Part shown: positions 49,478 through 56,330 of the stretch, piece after piece | Layout: every line of letters begins with the position of its first letter | Position numbering within the stretch: the first letter of the stretch is position 1 | From: Geotalea toluenoxydans JCM 15764 | GTDB taxonomy: Bacteria > Desulfobacterota > Desulfuromonadia > Geobacterales > Geobacteraceae | Length of the DNA stretch: 56,330 bases | Direction: 5' to 3' | Assembly: GCF_001311985.1 (NCBI RefSeq) | Contig: NZ_BBCJ01000029.1 | Location: forward strand, 1-56,330 | Position numbers and translations under genes: made by a program | Notes under the pieces: model-generated | What the model was told of the DNA's origin: nothing | What the model saw: the letters and a program-made list of their open reading frames with translations, nothing else | The model's database searches: none

Positions 49478-50434
49478 TTAAACTGGTATTTCCTTCTCCC
49501 GCGATACTTCCCGCTGATAAACCTCTGCAAGAATGGCATGGCCGCCGTCGGCAAGGAGCTGCTCGGCCAACTTGATGCCCAGTTTTTCACATTCTTCTGC
49601 AGGCCCGCTGATGGTGCCCCGCACCGAGGTTTTGCCGTCCACGGAAGCGATAAAGCCAACCAGTTTCAGTTCAGAGCCGGTCACTTCGCCGAAGGCGGCA
49701 ATAGGCACCTGGCAGCCTCCCTCGCAACGCCAGAGCAGGGCGCGTTCTGCCCTGACCGCAAAGGCGGTGGCGGGGTGGTTGAAGAAGTCGATGGTCTTTT
49801 TCACCTCTTCATTGTCCAGGCGACACTCGATTCCCAGTGCCCCCTGGCCGATGGCAGGGATGGACAGCTCGGTCGGCAGATATTCTGCGACCTTTTCGGT
49901 AAAGCCAAGCCGCTTCAGTCCGGCGGCGGCAAGGATTACTGCATCCAGCTTCTCGGTCTCCAGTTTGTTGATGCGGGTTTCCACGTTGCCGCGGATGATG
50001 ACCATTTCCATGTCCGGGCGGACTTTGAGGAGTTGGGCCTGACGGCGCAGGGCGCTGGTACCGATCTTGGCCCCCTGGGGCAGATCGGCGAATTTGATGC
50101 CGCGGGAAATAACGGCGTCACGCGGGTCTTCACGCTCGGTGATACAGTGGAGGCCAAGCCCTTCCGGAAATTCGGTGGGGACATCCTTCATGCTGTGCAC
50201 GGCAATGTCGATATCGCCCCGGAGCATGGCCTCTTCGATTTCCTTGACAAAGAGTCCCTTGCCCCCTACCTGGGCCAGCGGCACGTCAAGAATCTTGTCG
50301 CCAATGGTCTTGATCTTCACCAGCGACACTTCCATGCCCGGATGACGCTTTTCCAGTTCGGACTTGACCCAGTTTGCCTGCCAGAGTGCCAGCTGGCTGG
50401 CGCGTGTGCCTATTCTCAGTTGTTTAAGTGCCAC
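49478..50434 (-). CDS. hemC: Hydroxymethylbilane synthase (porphobilinogen deaminase)
   Basis: Joins four porphobilinogen units into hydroxymethylbilane. 318 residues, intact. The start is GTG (50434) after AAAAGGAGATTTCC. Key motifs: RIGTRASQLALWQANWV, HSMKDVPTEFPEGLGLHCIT, GTSALRRQAQLL and RCEGGCQVPIAAFGE, where the Cys of GCQVP holds the dipyrromethane cofactor. It lies between hemA and cobA-hemD in one operon. Confidence 0.95.
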   Translation of the reverse strand: MALKQLRIGTRASQLALWQANWVKSELEKRHPGMEVSLVKIKTIGDKILDVPLAQVGGKGLFVKEIEEAMLRGDIDIAVHSMKDVPTEFPEGLGLHCITEREDPRDAVISRGIKFADLPQGAKIGTSALRRQAQLLKVRPDMEMVIIRGNVETRINKLETEKLDAVILAAAGLKRLGFTEKVAEYLPTELSIPAIGQGALGIECRLDNEEVKKTIDFFNHPATAFAVRAERALLWRCEGGCQVPIAAFGEVTGSELKLVGFIASVDGKTSVRGTISGPAEECEKLGIKLAEQLLADGGHAILAEVYQREVSREKEIPV

Positions 50435-50499
50435 GGAAATCTCCTTTTCTATCTATATCTTCTCATCATCAAATGACAGTCGCTTATCCAGCTATTCAG

Positions 50500-51801
50500 C
50501 TATTCTTCCAGCTCCCCCAGTTCCATTTCCTCATGGGGGGCGGTTTCCAGATCGAACAGGTTCCGCAGCGCATCCACATAAAGATCGTTGCGATTGCCCT
50601 GGTCGCTCCGTTTCAGGACACTGGTCGGCTGGTGGAGCAGCTTGTTCATGATGGCATTGGTCAGGGCTTCCAGCCGCTTTTCACCTTCGGGTGGCAGGTC
50701 CTTCCAATTGGCCATGGTCTTTGCCAATTCGGCTCGGCGGATTTCGTCGAACTTGGAGCGAAGGGCAACGATGGTCGGGGTGACTTCAAGGGAAGAGAGC
50801 CACTTGAAGAACTGGCCGATCTCTTGCTCGACGATGGCTTCGGCCTTCTCCGATTCCTTTTTCCGCTGTTCCAGGTTGGTGGCGACAACGCCGTTTAGAT
50901 CATCCACGGTGTATAGATAGATGTTCTCAATGTCGTTAACCTTGGGATCGATGTCGCGGGGAACTGCAATATCGATGAAAAACATCGGTTTCAGCTTGCG
51001 GCGGCGAATGACGTCTTCGATATCCTTTGGCTTGATGATGAAGTGGGGCGCACCGGTGAAGAGAGGATGATATCGGCTTTGTGCAGCTGGTCGAAGAGGT
51101 CCTCGTAGTTGACTGCCTTGCCGTCGAATTCTTCGGCCAGCTTTAACGCCCGCTCGAAGGTCCGGTTGGTGACCATGACGCCGCGCACGCCGGTGTTGAT
51201 AAAGTGCTTGGCCGCCAGCTCACACATCTCCCCGGCGCCGATGAGCATGACTGTCTTGTCGGAAAGATCGCCGAAGATCTTTTTGCCAGCTCCACGGCGG
51301 CAAAGGCCACAGAAACGGCTGAGGAGGCAATCTTTGTCTCGGTGCGTACTCTCTTGGCCACTGAAAAGGCCTTGTGCAGGAAGCGATTGAGAATGATGCC
51401 GGAACTTTTGTATTCGGCGGCATAGCGTAGGAGGTTTTGATCTGGCCAAGGATCTGCGGTTCGCCGACTACCATCGAGTCCAGGCTTGATGCCACCCGGA
51501 AAACATGGCGTGTTGCCGCCTCGCCATGATAGCTGTAGAGGTGCGGCTCCAGGGTTTCCAGGGGAAAGTTGTGATAGTCGGCCAGGAACCGCTTGAGGCG
51601 GGCGATACCCCCGGCAATGTCACGGGTGGTGGCGTAGATTTCAACCCTGTTGCAGGTGGAGACGATCACCCCTTCAGTGATATCCGGAATGGATACCAAT
51701 GCGTGCAACGGCTTCTCCATCTGGGTCGGGGAAAATGCAACTTTTTCCCTTATCTCAACTGCGGCTGTTTTGTGGGACAGCCCGACAACGATAATGTTCA
51801 T
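50500..51801 (-). CDS. hemA: Glutamyl-tRNA reductase (frameshifted)
   Basis: First committed step of C5-pathway tetrapyrrole synthesis: NADPH-dependent reduction of glutamyl-tRNA to glutamate semialdehyde. About 434 residues from [20 protein letters not shown]. The catalytic Cys lies in [13 protein letters not shown], and [17 protein letters not shown] is conserved. Three missing bases, near 51437, 51288 and 51062, split it; corrected joins read [39 protein letters not shown] (the NADPH site GAGEM follows) and [19 protein letters not shown]. It heads the hem genes after ccsA. GlmS-type heme feedback signals are not visible. Confidence 0.93.
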
Positions 51802-51864
51802 AGCTCGATCTGCCTCTGATTCCACAAATGCCCACTGGAGCAGCGGGGCATTTGCCAATTTCCC

Positions 51865-52680
51865 TCATTTGTAGCTGTGAAGCCCCGACAACAAGAGATT
51901 GACGCCGAGAAAGGTAAAAAGCATGATGAAAAAGCCGAAGATGGAGAGGATGGCAGCCTTGCGCCCTCGCCAGCCGGTGGTAAGTCTGCCGTGCAAGAGA
52001 GCTGCATAGACAAACCATGTGATCAGCGACCATGTCTCTTTCGGGTCCCAGCTCCAGTATGTGCCCCAGGCGGTTTCAGCCCAGATCGCCCCGGTTATGA
52101 TGGCGAAGGTGAGCAGAGGGAAGCCGAAAGTGAGGCAGCGGTAACTTATATCGTCCAGGGTATCCAGGGAGGGGAGCCGCTGGAACATAGCACCGAGCTT
52201 TTTGCTTTTCAGGAAGTGGGACTGGATCAGGTACATGATGCTGGCGCCGAAAGAGACGGCAAATGCGCCATAGCCGAGGAACGCAACAATGGTATGCACG
52301 GCGAGCCATTTGCTTTTCAGGGCCGGATTCAGCGGCGTGATGGCTGAAGGAAATGTGGTGGATACGGCCAGAAGAATCAGGGCCAGAGGGGTAATGAAAG
52401 AACCAAGGACAAACATTTTGTACTTGCGTTCGAAAATGATGAAAATGCCGATAACGGCCAGGCTGAAAAAGGAGAGGGACTCGTGCAGGTTGGTGATCGG
52501 CGTATGCCCCACCTCGATGAAACGATTGGCGGTGAAGGCCAGATGGGCAATGAACCCGGCGGAGATGGTCCAGTGTGCGGTACGCCCCAGCAAGTTCTCA
52601 GGTTTCACCAGGTAGATGAGATAAATGACGGTGGCGACAAAATAGATGCCGAGGGTGCAATAAAAGAGCAGGGCATTCAT
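51865..52680 (-). CDS. ccsA: Cytochrome c assembly protein, CcsA/HemX family
   Basis: 271 residues with about eight membrane helices. The signature WGTYWSWDPKETWSLITWF is the heme-handling WWD-type motif of CcsA/CcmC/CcmF proteins; conserved histidines (HAVHT-like AVHTIVAFLGYGAF, LLHGRLTTGW) serve heme. In tetrapyrrole operons such a protein is often called HemX. It either delivers heme for c-type cytochromes or regulates HemA levels. It overlaps the precorrin-2 dehydrogenase stop by four bases. Thioredoxin and TlpA genes across the divergent gap support a cytochrome c link. Confidence 0.9.
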   Translation of the reverse strand: MNALLFYCTLGIYFVATVIYLIYLVKPENLLGRTAHWTISAGFIAHLAFTANRFIEVGHTPITNLHESLSFFSLAVIGIFIIFERKYKMFVLGSFITPLALILLAVSTTFPSAITPLNPALKSKWLAVHTIVAFLGYGAFAVSFGASIMYLIQSHFLKSKKLGAMFQRLPSLDTLDDISYRCLTFGFPLLTFAIITGAIWAETAWGTYWSWDPKETWSLITWFVYAALLHGRLTTGWRGRKAAILSIFGFFIMLFTFLGVNLLLSGLHSYK

Positions 52681-53351
52681 TGATGGTCCTTTTCTTCCTC
52701 CAAAAGATGGCTGATGCTGAATTCCGAACCGAAAATCTTGAGGAGAAGATGGTCCAGTTGGTCGTATCGCCGTTCTTTGATCATTCGAGGAAGGTCATGG
52801 GCTGCCAGTTGGCTTAGAAGCGCCTTATTGTATGCGCTGTTGCCCTTTGCAGTCAATAGCTTTTCACGCAGAATGCCCAATAGCCTCAGGGTCTGCTCAT
52901 ACTCCGGTCCAAACGACGCTTCCAACTGCTCGCGGATTTTTTTTGCCATTGCCGGGCTTTTGCCTCCGGTGGAGACGGCAATCACCAGGTCGCCCCTGGT
53001 CATCACTGCCGGCATGATAAAGCTGCTCAGTTCAGGATCGTCGCAGACATCAACAAGAATGCTGCGATTTTTTGCCTCATCGGCTACTGCCAGATTGACG
53101 GATCTGTCGCTGGTGGCGGCAATGGCAAGAAATGCTCCGGCCAGATCGCCATTTTTGTAGTTCCGTGGCAGATGCTTGATGAAACCGCCTTCGCTCAGCT
53201 TTGCCAGCTTGTCTGACAGGGCGGGGGTAATCAGGGTGATCAGTGCACCTGCTTCAAGCAGCTTGCAAGTCTTGCGCTCCGCGACCTTGCCGCCGCCGAC
53301 AACGGTTACCATCCTGCCGGCCATATTCAAATTTATGGGAAAAAAGGACAT
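52677..53351 (-). CDS. Precorrin-2 dehydrogenase / sirohydrochlorin ferrochelatase-type protein (CysG N-terminal/Met8 family)
   Basis: 224 residues. FFPINLNMAGRMVTVVGGGK with VAERK is the NAD-binding start; RSILVDVCDDPELSSFIMPA and GDLVIAVSTGGKSPAMAKKI are family signatures, including the Asp used in dehydrogenation. It converts precorrin-2, made by the CobA half of the operon's last gene, to sirohydrochlorin, and may also insert iron to give siroheme. First gene of the operon as seen here, coupled to ccsA. Confidence 0.9.
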   Translation of the reverse strand: MSFFPINLNMAGRMVTVVGGGKVAERKTCKLLEAGALITLITPALSDKLAKLSEGGFIKHLPRNYKNGDLAGAFLAIAATSDRSVNLAVADEAKNRSILVDVCDDPELSSFIMPAVMTRGDLVIAVSTGGKSPAMAKKIREQLEASFGPEYEQTLRLLGILREKLLTAKGNSAYNKALLSQLAAHDLPRMIKERRYDQLDHLLLKIFGSEFSISHLLEEEKDHQ

Positions 53352-53537
53352 GGGAATATACTATGGATGAGCGGCGAAATGGAGTCAATAGCCAGTGATA
53401 GAAAATAATGATCGAAGGTACATGAACCGCGGAACCGCATGCCGCCTGCAATTACTCCTTGATTTTTTTTTCGCGTCGGCTATAGTTATAGCACTTTTTG
53501 CATGTATTTTACCGATTTAAATCCAAGGAGAGCAATC

Positions 53538-53867
53538 ATGGCCAGCGAAAAAGTACTGACATTTACCGACGACAACTTTGAAGCAGCGGTGCTCCAGTCG
53601 GAGATCCCTGTTCTTGTAGATTTCTGGGCTACCTGGTGTGCCCCGTGCAAAGCCATCGCCCCCCTCATCGATGCCATCGCTGAAGAATATGAAGGCAAGA
53701 TAAAGGTCGGCAAGGTCAATGTTGATGAAAGCCCTGGCATGCCGGGCAAATACGGCGTACGCGGTATCCCGACCGTCATTCTCATCAAGGACGGCAAGGT
53801 TGTTGATCAGGTGGTCGGTGCTGTGCCCAAGGCACAGCTTGAGGCGCTGATCAAAAAGGCTCTGTAA
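53538..53867 (+). CDS. trxA: Thioredoxin
   Basis: A 109-residue cytoplasmic thioredoxin with the classical active site [15 protein letters not shown], the conserved Asp26-equivalent (VLVDFW) and cis-proline ([11 protein letters not shown]). GGAGAG lies six bases before the ATG at 53538. It reduces protein disulfides using thioredoxin reductase. The normal WCAPC site contrasts with the UGA-bearing thioredoxin at 21377. It is followed after nine bases by a periplasmic thioredoxin-like gene, likely in one operon. Confidence 0.95.
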   Translation: MASEKVLTFTDDNFEAAVLQSEIPVLVDFWATWCAPCKAIAPLIDAIAEEYEGKIKVGKVNVDESPGMPGKYGVRGIPTVILIKDGKVVDQVVGAVPKAQLEALIKKAL

Positions 53868-53876
53868 AGGATTGCT

Positions 53877-54380
53877 ATGAAGTTACGCAGTATCCGTTTC
53901 GTTTTACTCGCCATGTCGCTGCTTTTATCTGCTGCTCCGGTATCCGCCGCCTTGCAGAAAGGACAGCCGGCTCCCCCAATCAATGTGGTGACAACCTCCG
54001 GCCAGCCGGTATCGCTGGCCAACTACAAGGGACATGTGCTGGTCCTGGATTTTTTCGCCACTTGGTGCTACCCCTGCAAGGAAGCCATTCCCCATCTGTT
54101 GAATCTGAATCGCAAGTACGGCAAGCAGGGACTGCAGATCCTCGGTATGAGTGTTGACGATGGCAGTGATAAGGTGGTCAAGGCATTCATCGCCGAAAAA
54201 AAGATCAACTATCCGGTTGCCATGGTTGATGAAGATCTCCAGATAGAATACGGGCTACGCTCGGTGCCGACCATATTTGTCATCAGCAAGAAAGGGATCG
54301 TTGCCGAAAAGTTGCAAGGCTATTCGGAAGAGGTCGGAAGGACTCTGGAAAATACTATAAAGAGGCTTCTTGTCGAATAA
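53877..54380 (+). CDS. TlpA/ResA-like periplasmic thiol-disulfide oxidoreductase
   Basis: 167 residues. An N-terminal signal peptide or anchor (RSIRFVLLAMSLLLSAAPVS) is followed by a thioredoxin fold with the active site FFATWCYPCKEAIPHL and the cis-Pro loop SVPTIFVIS. AhpC/TSA-type features (QILGMSVDDGSDKVVKAFI) place it in the TlpA/ResA group, which reduces apocytochrome c cysteines before heme attachment. Its place beside trxA and across from ccsA fits that role. Confidence 0.9.
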   Translation: MKLRSIRFVLLAMSLLLSAAPVSAALQKGQPAPPINVVTTSGQPVSLANYKGHVLVLDFFATWCYPCKEAIPHLLNLNRKYGKQGLQILGMSVDDGSDKVVKAFIAEKKINYPVAMVDEDLQIEYGLRSVPTIFVISKKGIVAEKLQGYSEEVGRTLENTIKRLLVE

Positions 54381-54391
54381 TCCCTGGGACG

Positions 54392-56257
54392 TTATTCAAA
54401 ATTCACAAAGGGCGATGCGTTTGTATCGCCTTTTCCATTTTCATGCAGATGCTTCCATAGGGACTCAGCGACGGTGGCGGAAATGCCCTGGACCTGGCGC
54501 AGCTCTTCCAGCGTTGCTTCACTTATCTTTTTCAGGCTGCCGAAGTGGCGCAGGAGTTCCTTCCTCCTCTTAATGCCAATGCCGGGAATCGCTTCAAGCT
54601 GCGAAGCCAGCAGCTTATTGCCGCGCAGTTTTTTGTGGTAGGTCACGGCAAAACGATGGGCTTCATCCCTGATCCTGGCCAAAAGCAGGAGCGGTGCGGA
54701 GTTCTGCCGCAGCACCACCGGATTTTTTCGGTTAGGCAGAAAGACCCGCTCATCTGACCTGCTGATTTCCGCAGCGTCCATTTCCCGGTCAACCCTGCTC
54801 TTTGCCAATCCGGCAGCTTCCACATCTGCAATCTGCAAGTCGCCCAGTACATGGGTGAGAACGTTCAACTGGCCGATTCCTCCATCGACGATGATCAGGT
54901 CCGGGTAGTCGTCGGGAGCTGTTCCAGGCTTGAATCGCCTGGAAAGCAGTTCTCTCATCATGGCAAAATCGTCGGACTGGCTGACCCCCTTGATGCGATA
55001 ACGACGATAATGTGCTTGTCAGCCTTGCCGTCCACAAAGGCAACCTTGCTGCCGACCGCCATCTGTCCCTGAATGTTGGAGATATCATAACATTCGATGC
55101 GGCGGGGGAGTTTATGCAGATGGAGGCGTTCTTTGAGTGTCTGGAGAATGGCCTCACCCGATTCGGCCGCTTTTTTTCGTTCAGCGGCCGCCGTTTCCGC
55201 ATTTTTGATGGCAAGTCTTACCAGTTCCAGTTTGTTGCCCCGTTGGGGCACCGTTATGGATACCCGCCTGCCGCGTAATTCGGAGAGGAGCTCTTCCTGT
55301 GGCAAGGGATCGGCGATGGCAATGGGGAGCACTATTTCCGAAGGATGAATACCTCCTGGTTGTAATATTCGTTGAGGAAAGAAGCGATCCCTTCACGATC
55401 GTCCATTTCCCAGCTGAATGAATAGTTCCTGCTGCCGGTGAGGGTGCCGCCGCGGAGAAAAAGAAGGGCGATGTGCAGTTGCTCCCCCTCCCGGTAAAAG
55501 CCGATGACATCGGAATCTCCCCCTTGGGCAACCACCTTCTGCTTTTCCACCGTAACCTCGATGGAACGGATCAGATCGCGGAACCGGGCGGCTTTCTCGT
55601 ACTCTTCAGCGGCTGCTGCGGCACTCATCCGCTCCCTGAAAATTTTCAATATTTCCCGATTTTTCCCTTCGAGGAAAAGGGCGGCGCCTTCGGCCAGGGC
55701 CATGTAGTCTTCCCGGGAGATCTTGCCGTGGCAGGGGGCGGAGCATTGCCTCAGCTGGTAAAACAGGCAGGGACGATTTCGCCTCCTGCAGGTCTCCATT
55801 GGGTAGTGACGGAGGGGAAACAGTTTGTAGAGATGCTTGAGCACGGCCCTGGCATCGGAAGCGGATGAATATGGTCCGAAATAGCGGGCTCCGTCGCGGG
55901 TAACCTTGCGGATGATGGACAGGCGAGGAAAGTCGCTGGACATGTCCATTCTCAGGGAAAAATATGTCTTGTCGTCCCGGAGATTGAAATTGTACTTGGG
56001 ACGGTACTTTTTGATCAGGGTATTTTCAAGGATCAACGCTTCCTTTTCCGTATCGGTGACGATGAACTGGATATCGGTGACCCTGGCCATGAGGAAGCGG
56101 ATCTGGTAACGGGAATCACCCGATGCGGCAAAGTAGGAGCGGATCCGTTTGCGCAGATCCCTGGCCTTGCCCACGTAGAGGACTGCTGCCTCGCATCTTT
56201 CATAATGTAGACGCCGGGTGACGATGGAAAATGGCCGATACTGTCAATTTCTATCAT
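54392..56257 (-). CDS. uvrC: UvrABC system protein C, excinuclease subunit C (frameshifted)
   Basis: Makes both incisions in nucleotide excision repair. About 621 residues from [20 protein letters not shown]. Domains: GIY-YIG nuclease (~10-90; corrected [13 protein letters not shown]), UVR domain (~200-235, [18 protein letters not shown]), RNase H-like endonuclease ([20 protein letters not shown] and [15 protein letters not shown]) and a tandem HhH ([20 protein letters not shown]). Frameshifts near 56200, 55330 and 54990. It converges with tlpA 11 bases apart. The 73 bases after its start to the window end show no further gene. Confidence 0.93.
54411..54434 (+). terminator. Terminator of trxA-tlpA inside the 3' end of uvrC
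   Basis: GGCGAT/ATCGCC (54411-54416 and 54425-54430) with an 8-base loop and TTTT after it; AAAG before and TTTT after extend the pairing. It doubles as codons for the last residues of the convergent uvrC gene. Confidence 0.55.
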
Positions 56258-56330
56258 AAGTTGTAAGTATAGAAGCAAAGGGGAACCGTTTCAAAGCTTT
56301 TCTAGGAGTCTGTCGGACTTAGGGATCGAA

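Noticed and set aside
56281..56330. Possible insertion-sequence end at the window edge (AGTCTGTCGGACTTAG)
   Set aside because: A short symmetric motif is visible but the sequence ends before any transposase or second end can be seen.

Overview
The window reads as a chromosomal segment of a GC-rich, anaerobic, respiratory Gram-negative bacterium, most likely a Geobacter relative (Geobacterales, Desulfuromonadota). This is inferred from gene content: a fused nuoBCD complex I operon, two-subunit glycine dehydrogenase (gcvPA/gcvPB), a precorrin-2 dehydrogenase/ccsA/hemA/hemC/cobA-hemD operon, a probable selenocysteine thioredoxin and a PEP-CTERM protein. No rRNA gene, intact tRNA gene or CRISPR array was found. 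Many unrelated housekeeping genes carry single-base frameshifts. Where checked, one inserted base restores a textbook protein, mostly in or beside a short homopolymer, so I treat these as sequence errors and give each gene its full span.

Layout. (1) 1-3.2 kb: the end of an NhaA antiporter, then a small protein translationally coupled to a copper-type P1B ATPase. (2) 3.2-11.5 kb: an accessory, defence-like region. It holds an IS110-family transposase fragment with structured upstream DNA, a truncated AIPR gene, an operon of a small acidic protein, a Nudix hydrolase and a PLD-helicase-DUF3427 protein, an AbiEi/AbiEii pair, a Fic protein with a promoter/operator, and a tRNA 3'-half-like remnant that may mark an old island boundary. 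(3) 11.7-16.7 kb: a large DUF748 (AsmA-like) envelope protein and a chemotaxis receptor. (4) 16.8-21.1 kb: gcvT-gcvH-gcvPA-gcvPB with start/stop overlaps. (5) 21.4-21.8 kb: a TrxC-like thioredoxin with in-frame UGA at the first active-site cysteine. (6) 21.9-37.1 kb: complex I as nuoA-BCD-E-(DUF488)-F-G-H-(ankyrin)-I-J-K-L-M-N. Palindromic repeats lie in most spacers and inside the nuoJ and nuoL reading frames.

(7) 37.1-39.4 kb: a MarR regulator with matching palindromes and a PPOX protein, convergent with a second MarR-SDR pair that has its own promoter/operator. (8) 39.5-42.6 kb: a radical SAM protein and a PabB-PabC fusion, each preceded by a near-identical promoter-bearing repeat. (9) 42.6-44.0 kb: two type II toxin-antitoxin pairs. 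(10) 44.2-47.6 kb: a CapA-like protein, TetR-DsrE, a displaced fragment of the hemD 3' end, and a PEP-CTERM protein whose ribosome binding site lies in a perfect inverted repeat. (11) 47.8-53.4 kb: the tetrapyrrole operon, from glutamyl-tRNA to uroporphyrinogen III, precorrin-2 and sirohydrochlorin, with a cytochrome c assembly protein. (12) 53.5-56.3 kb: thioredoxin and a TlpA/ResA-like periplasmic thioredoxin, convergent with uvrC.

Functionally, heme synthesis, cytochrome c assembly and thiol reduction sit together at the right. Complex I and glycine cleavage, which yields NADH, sit together in the middle. The left accessory block is an eroded set of anti-phage and toxin-like genes.
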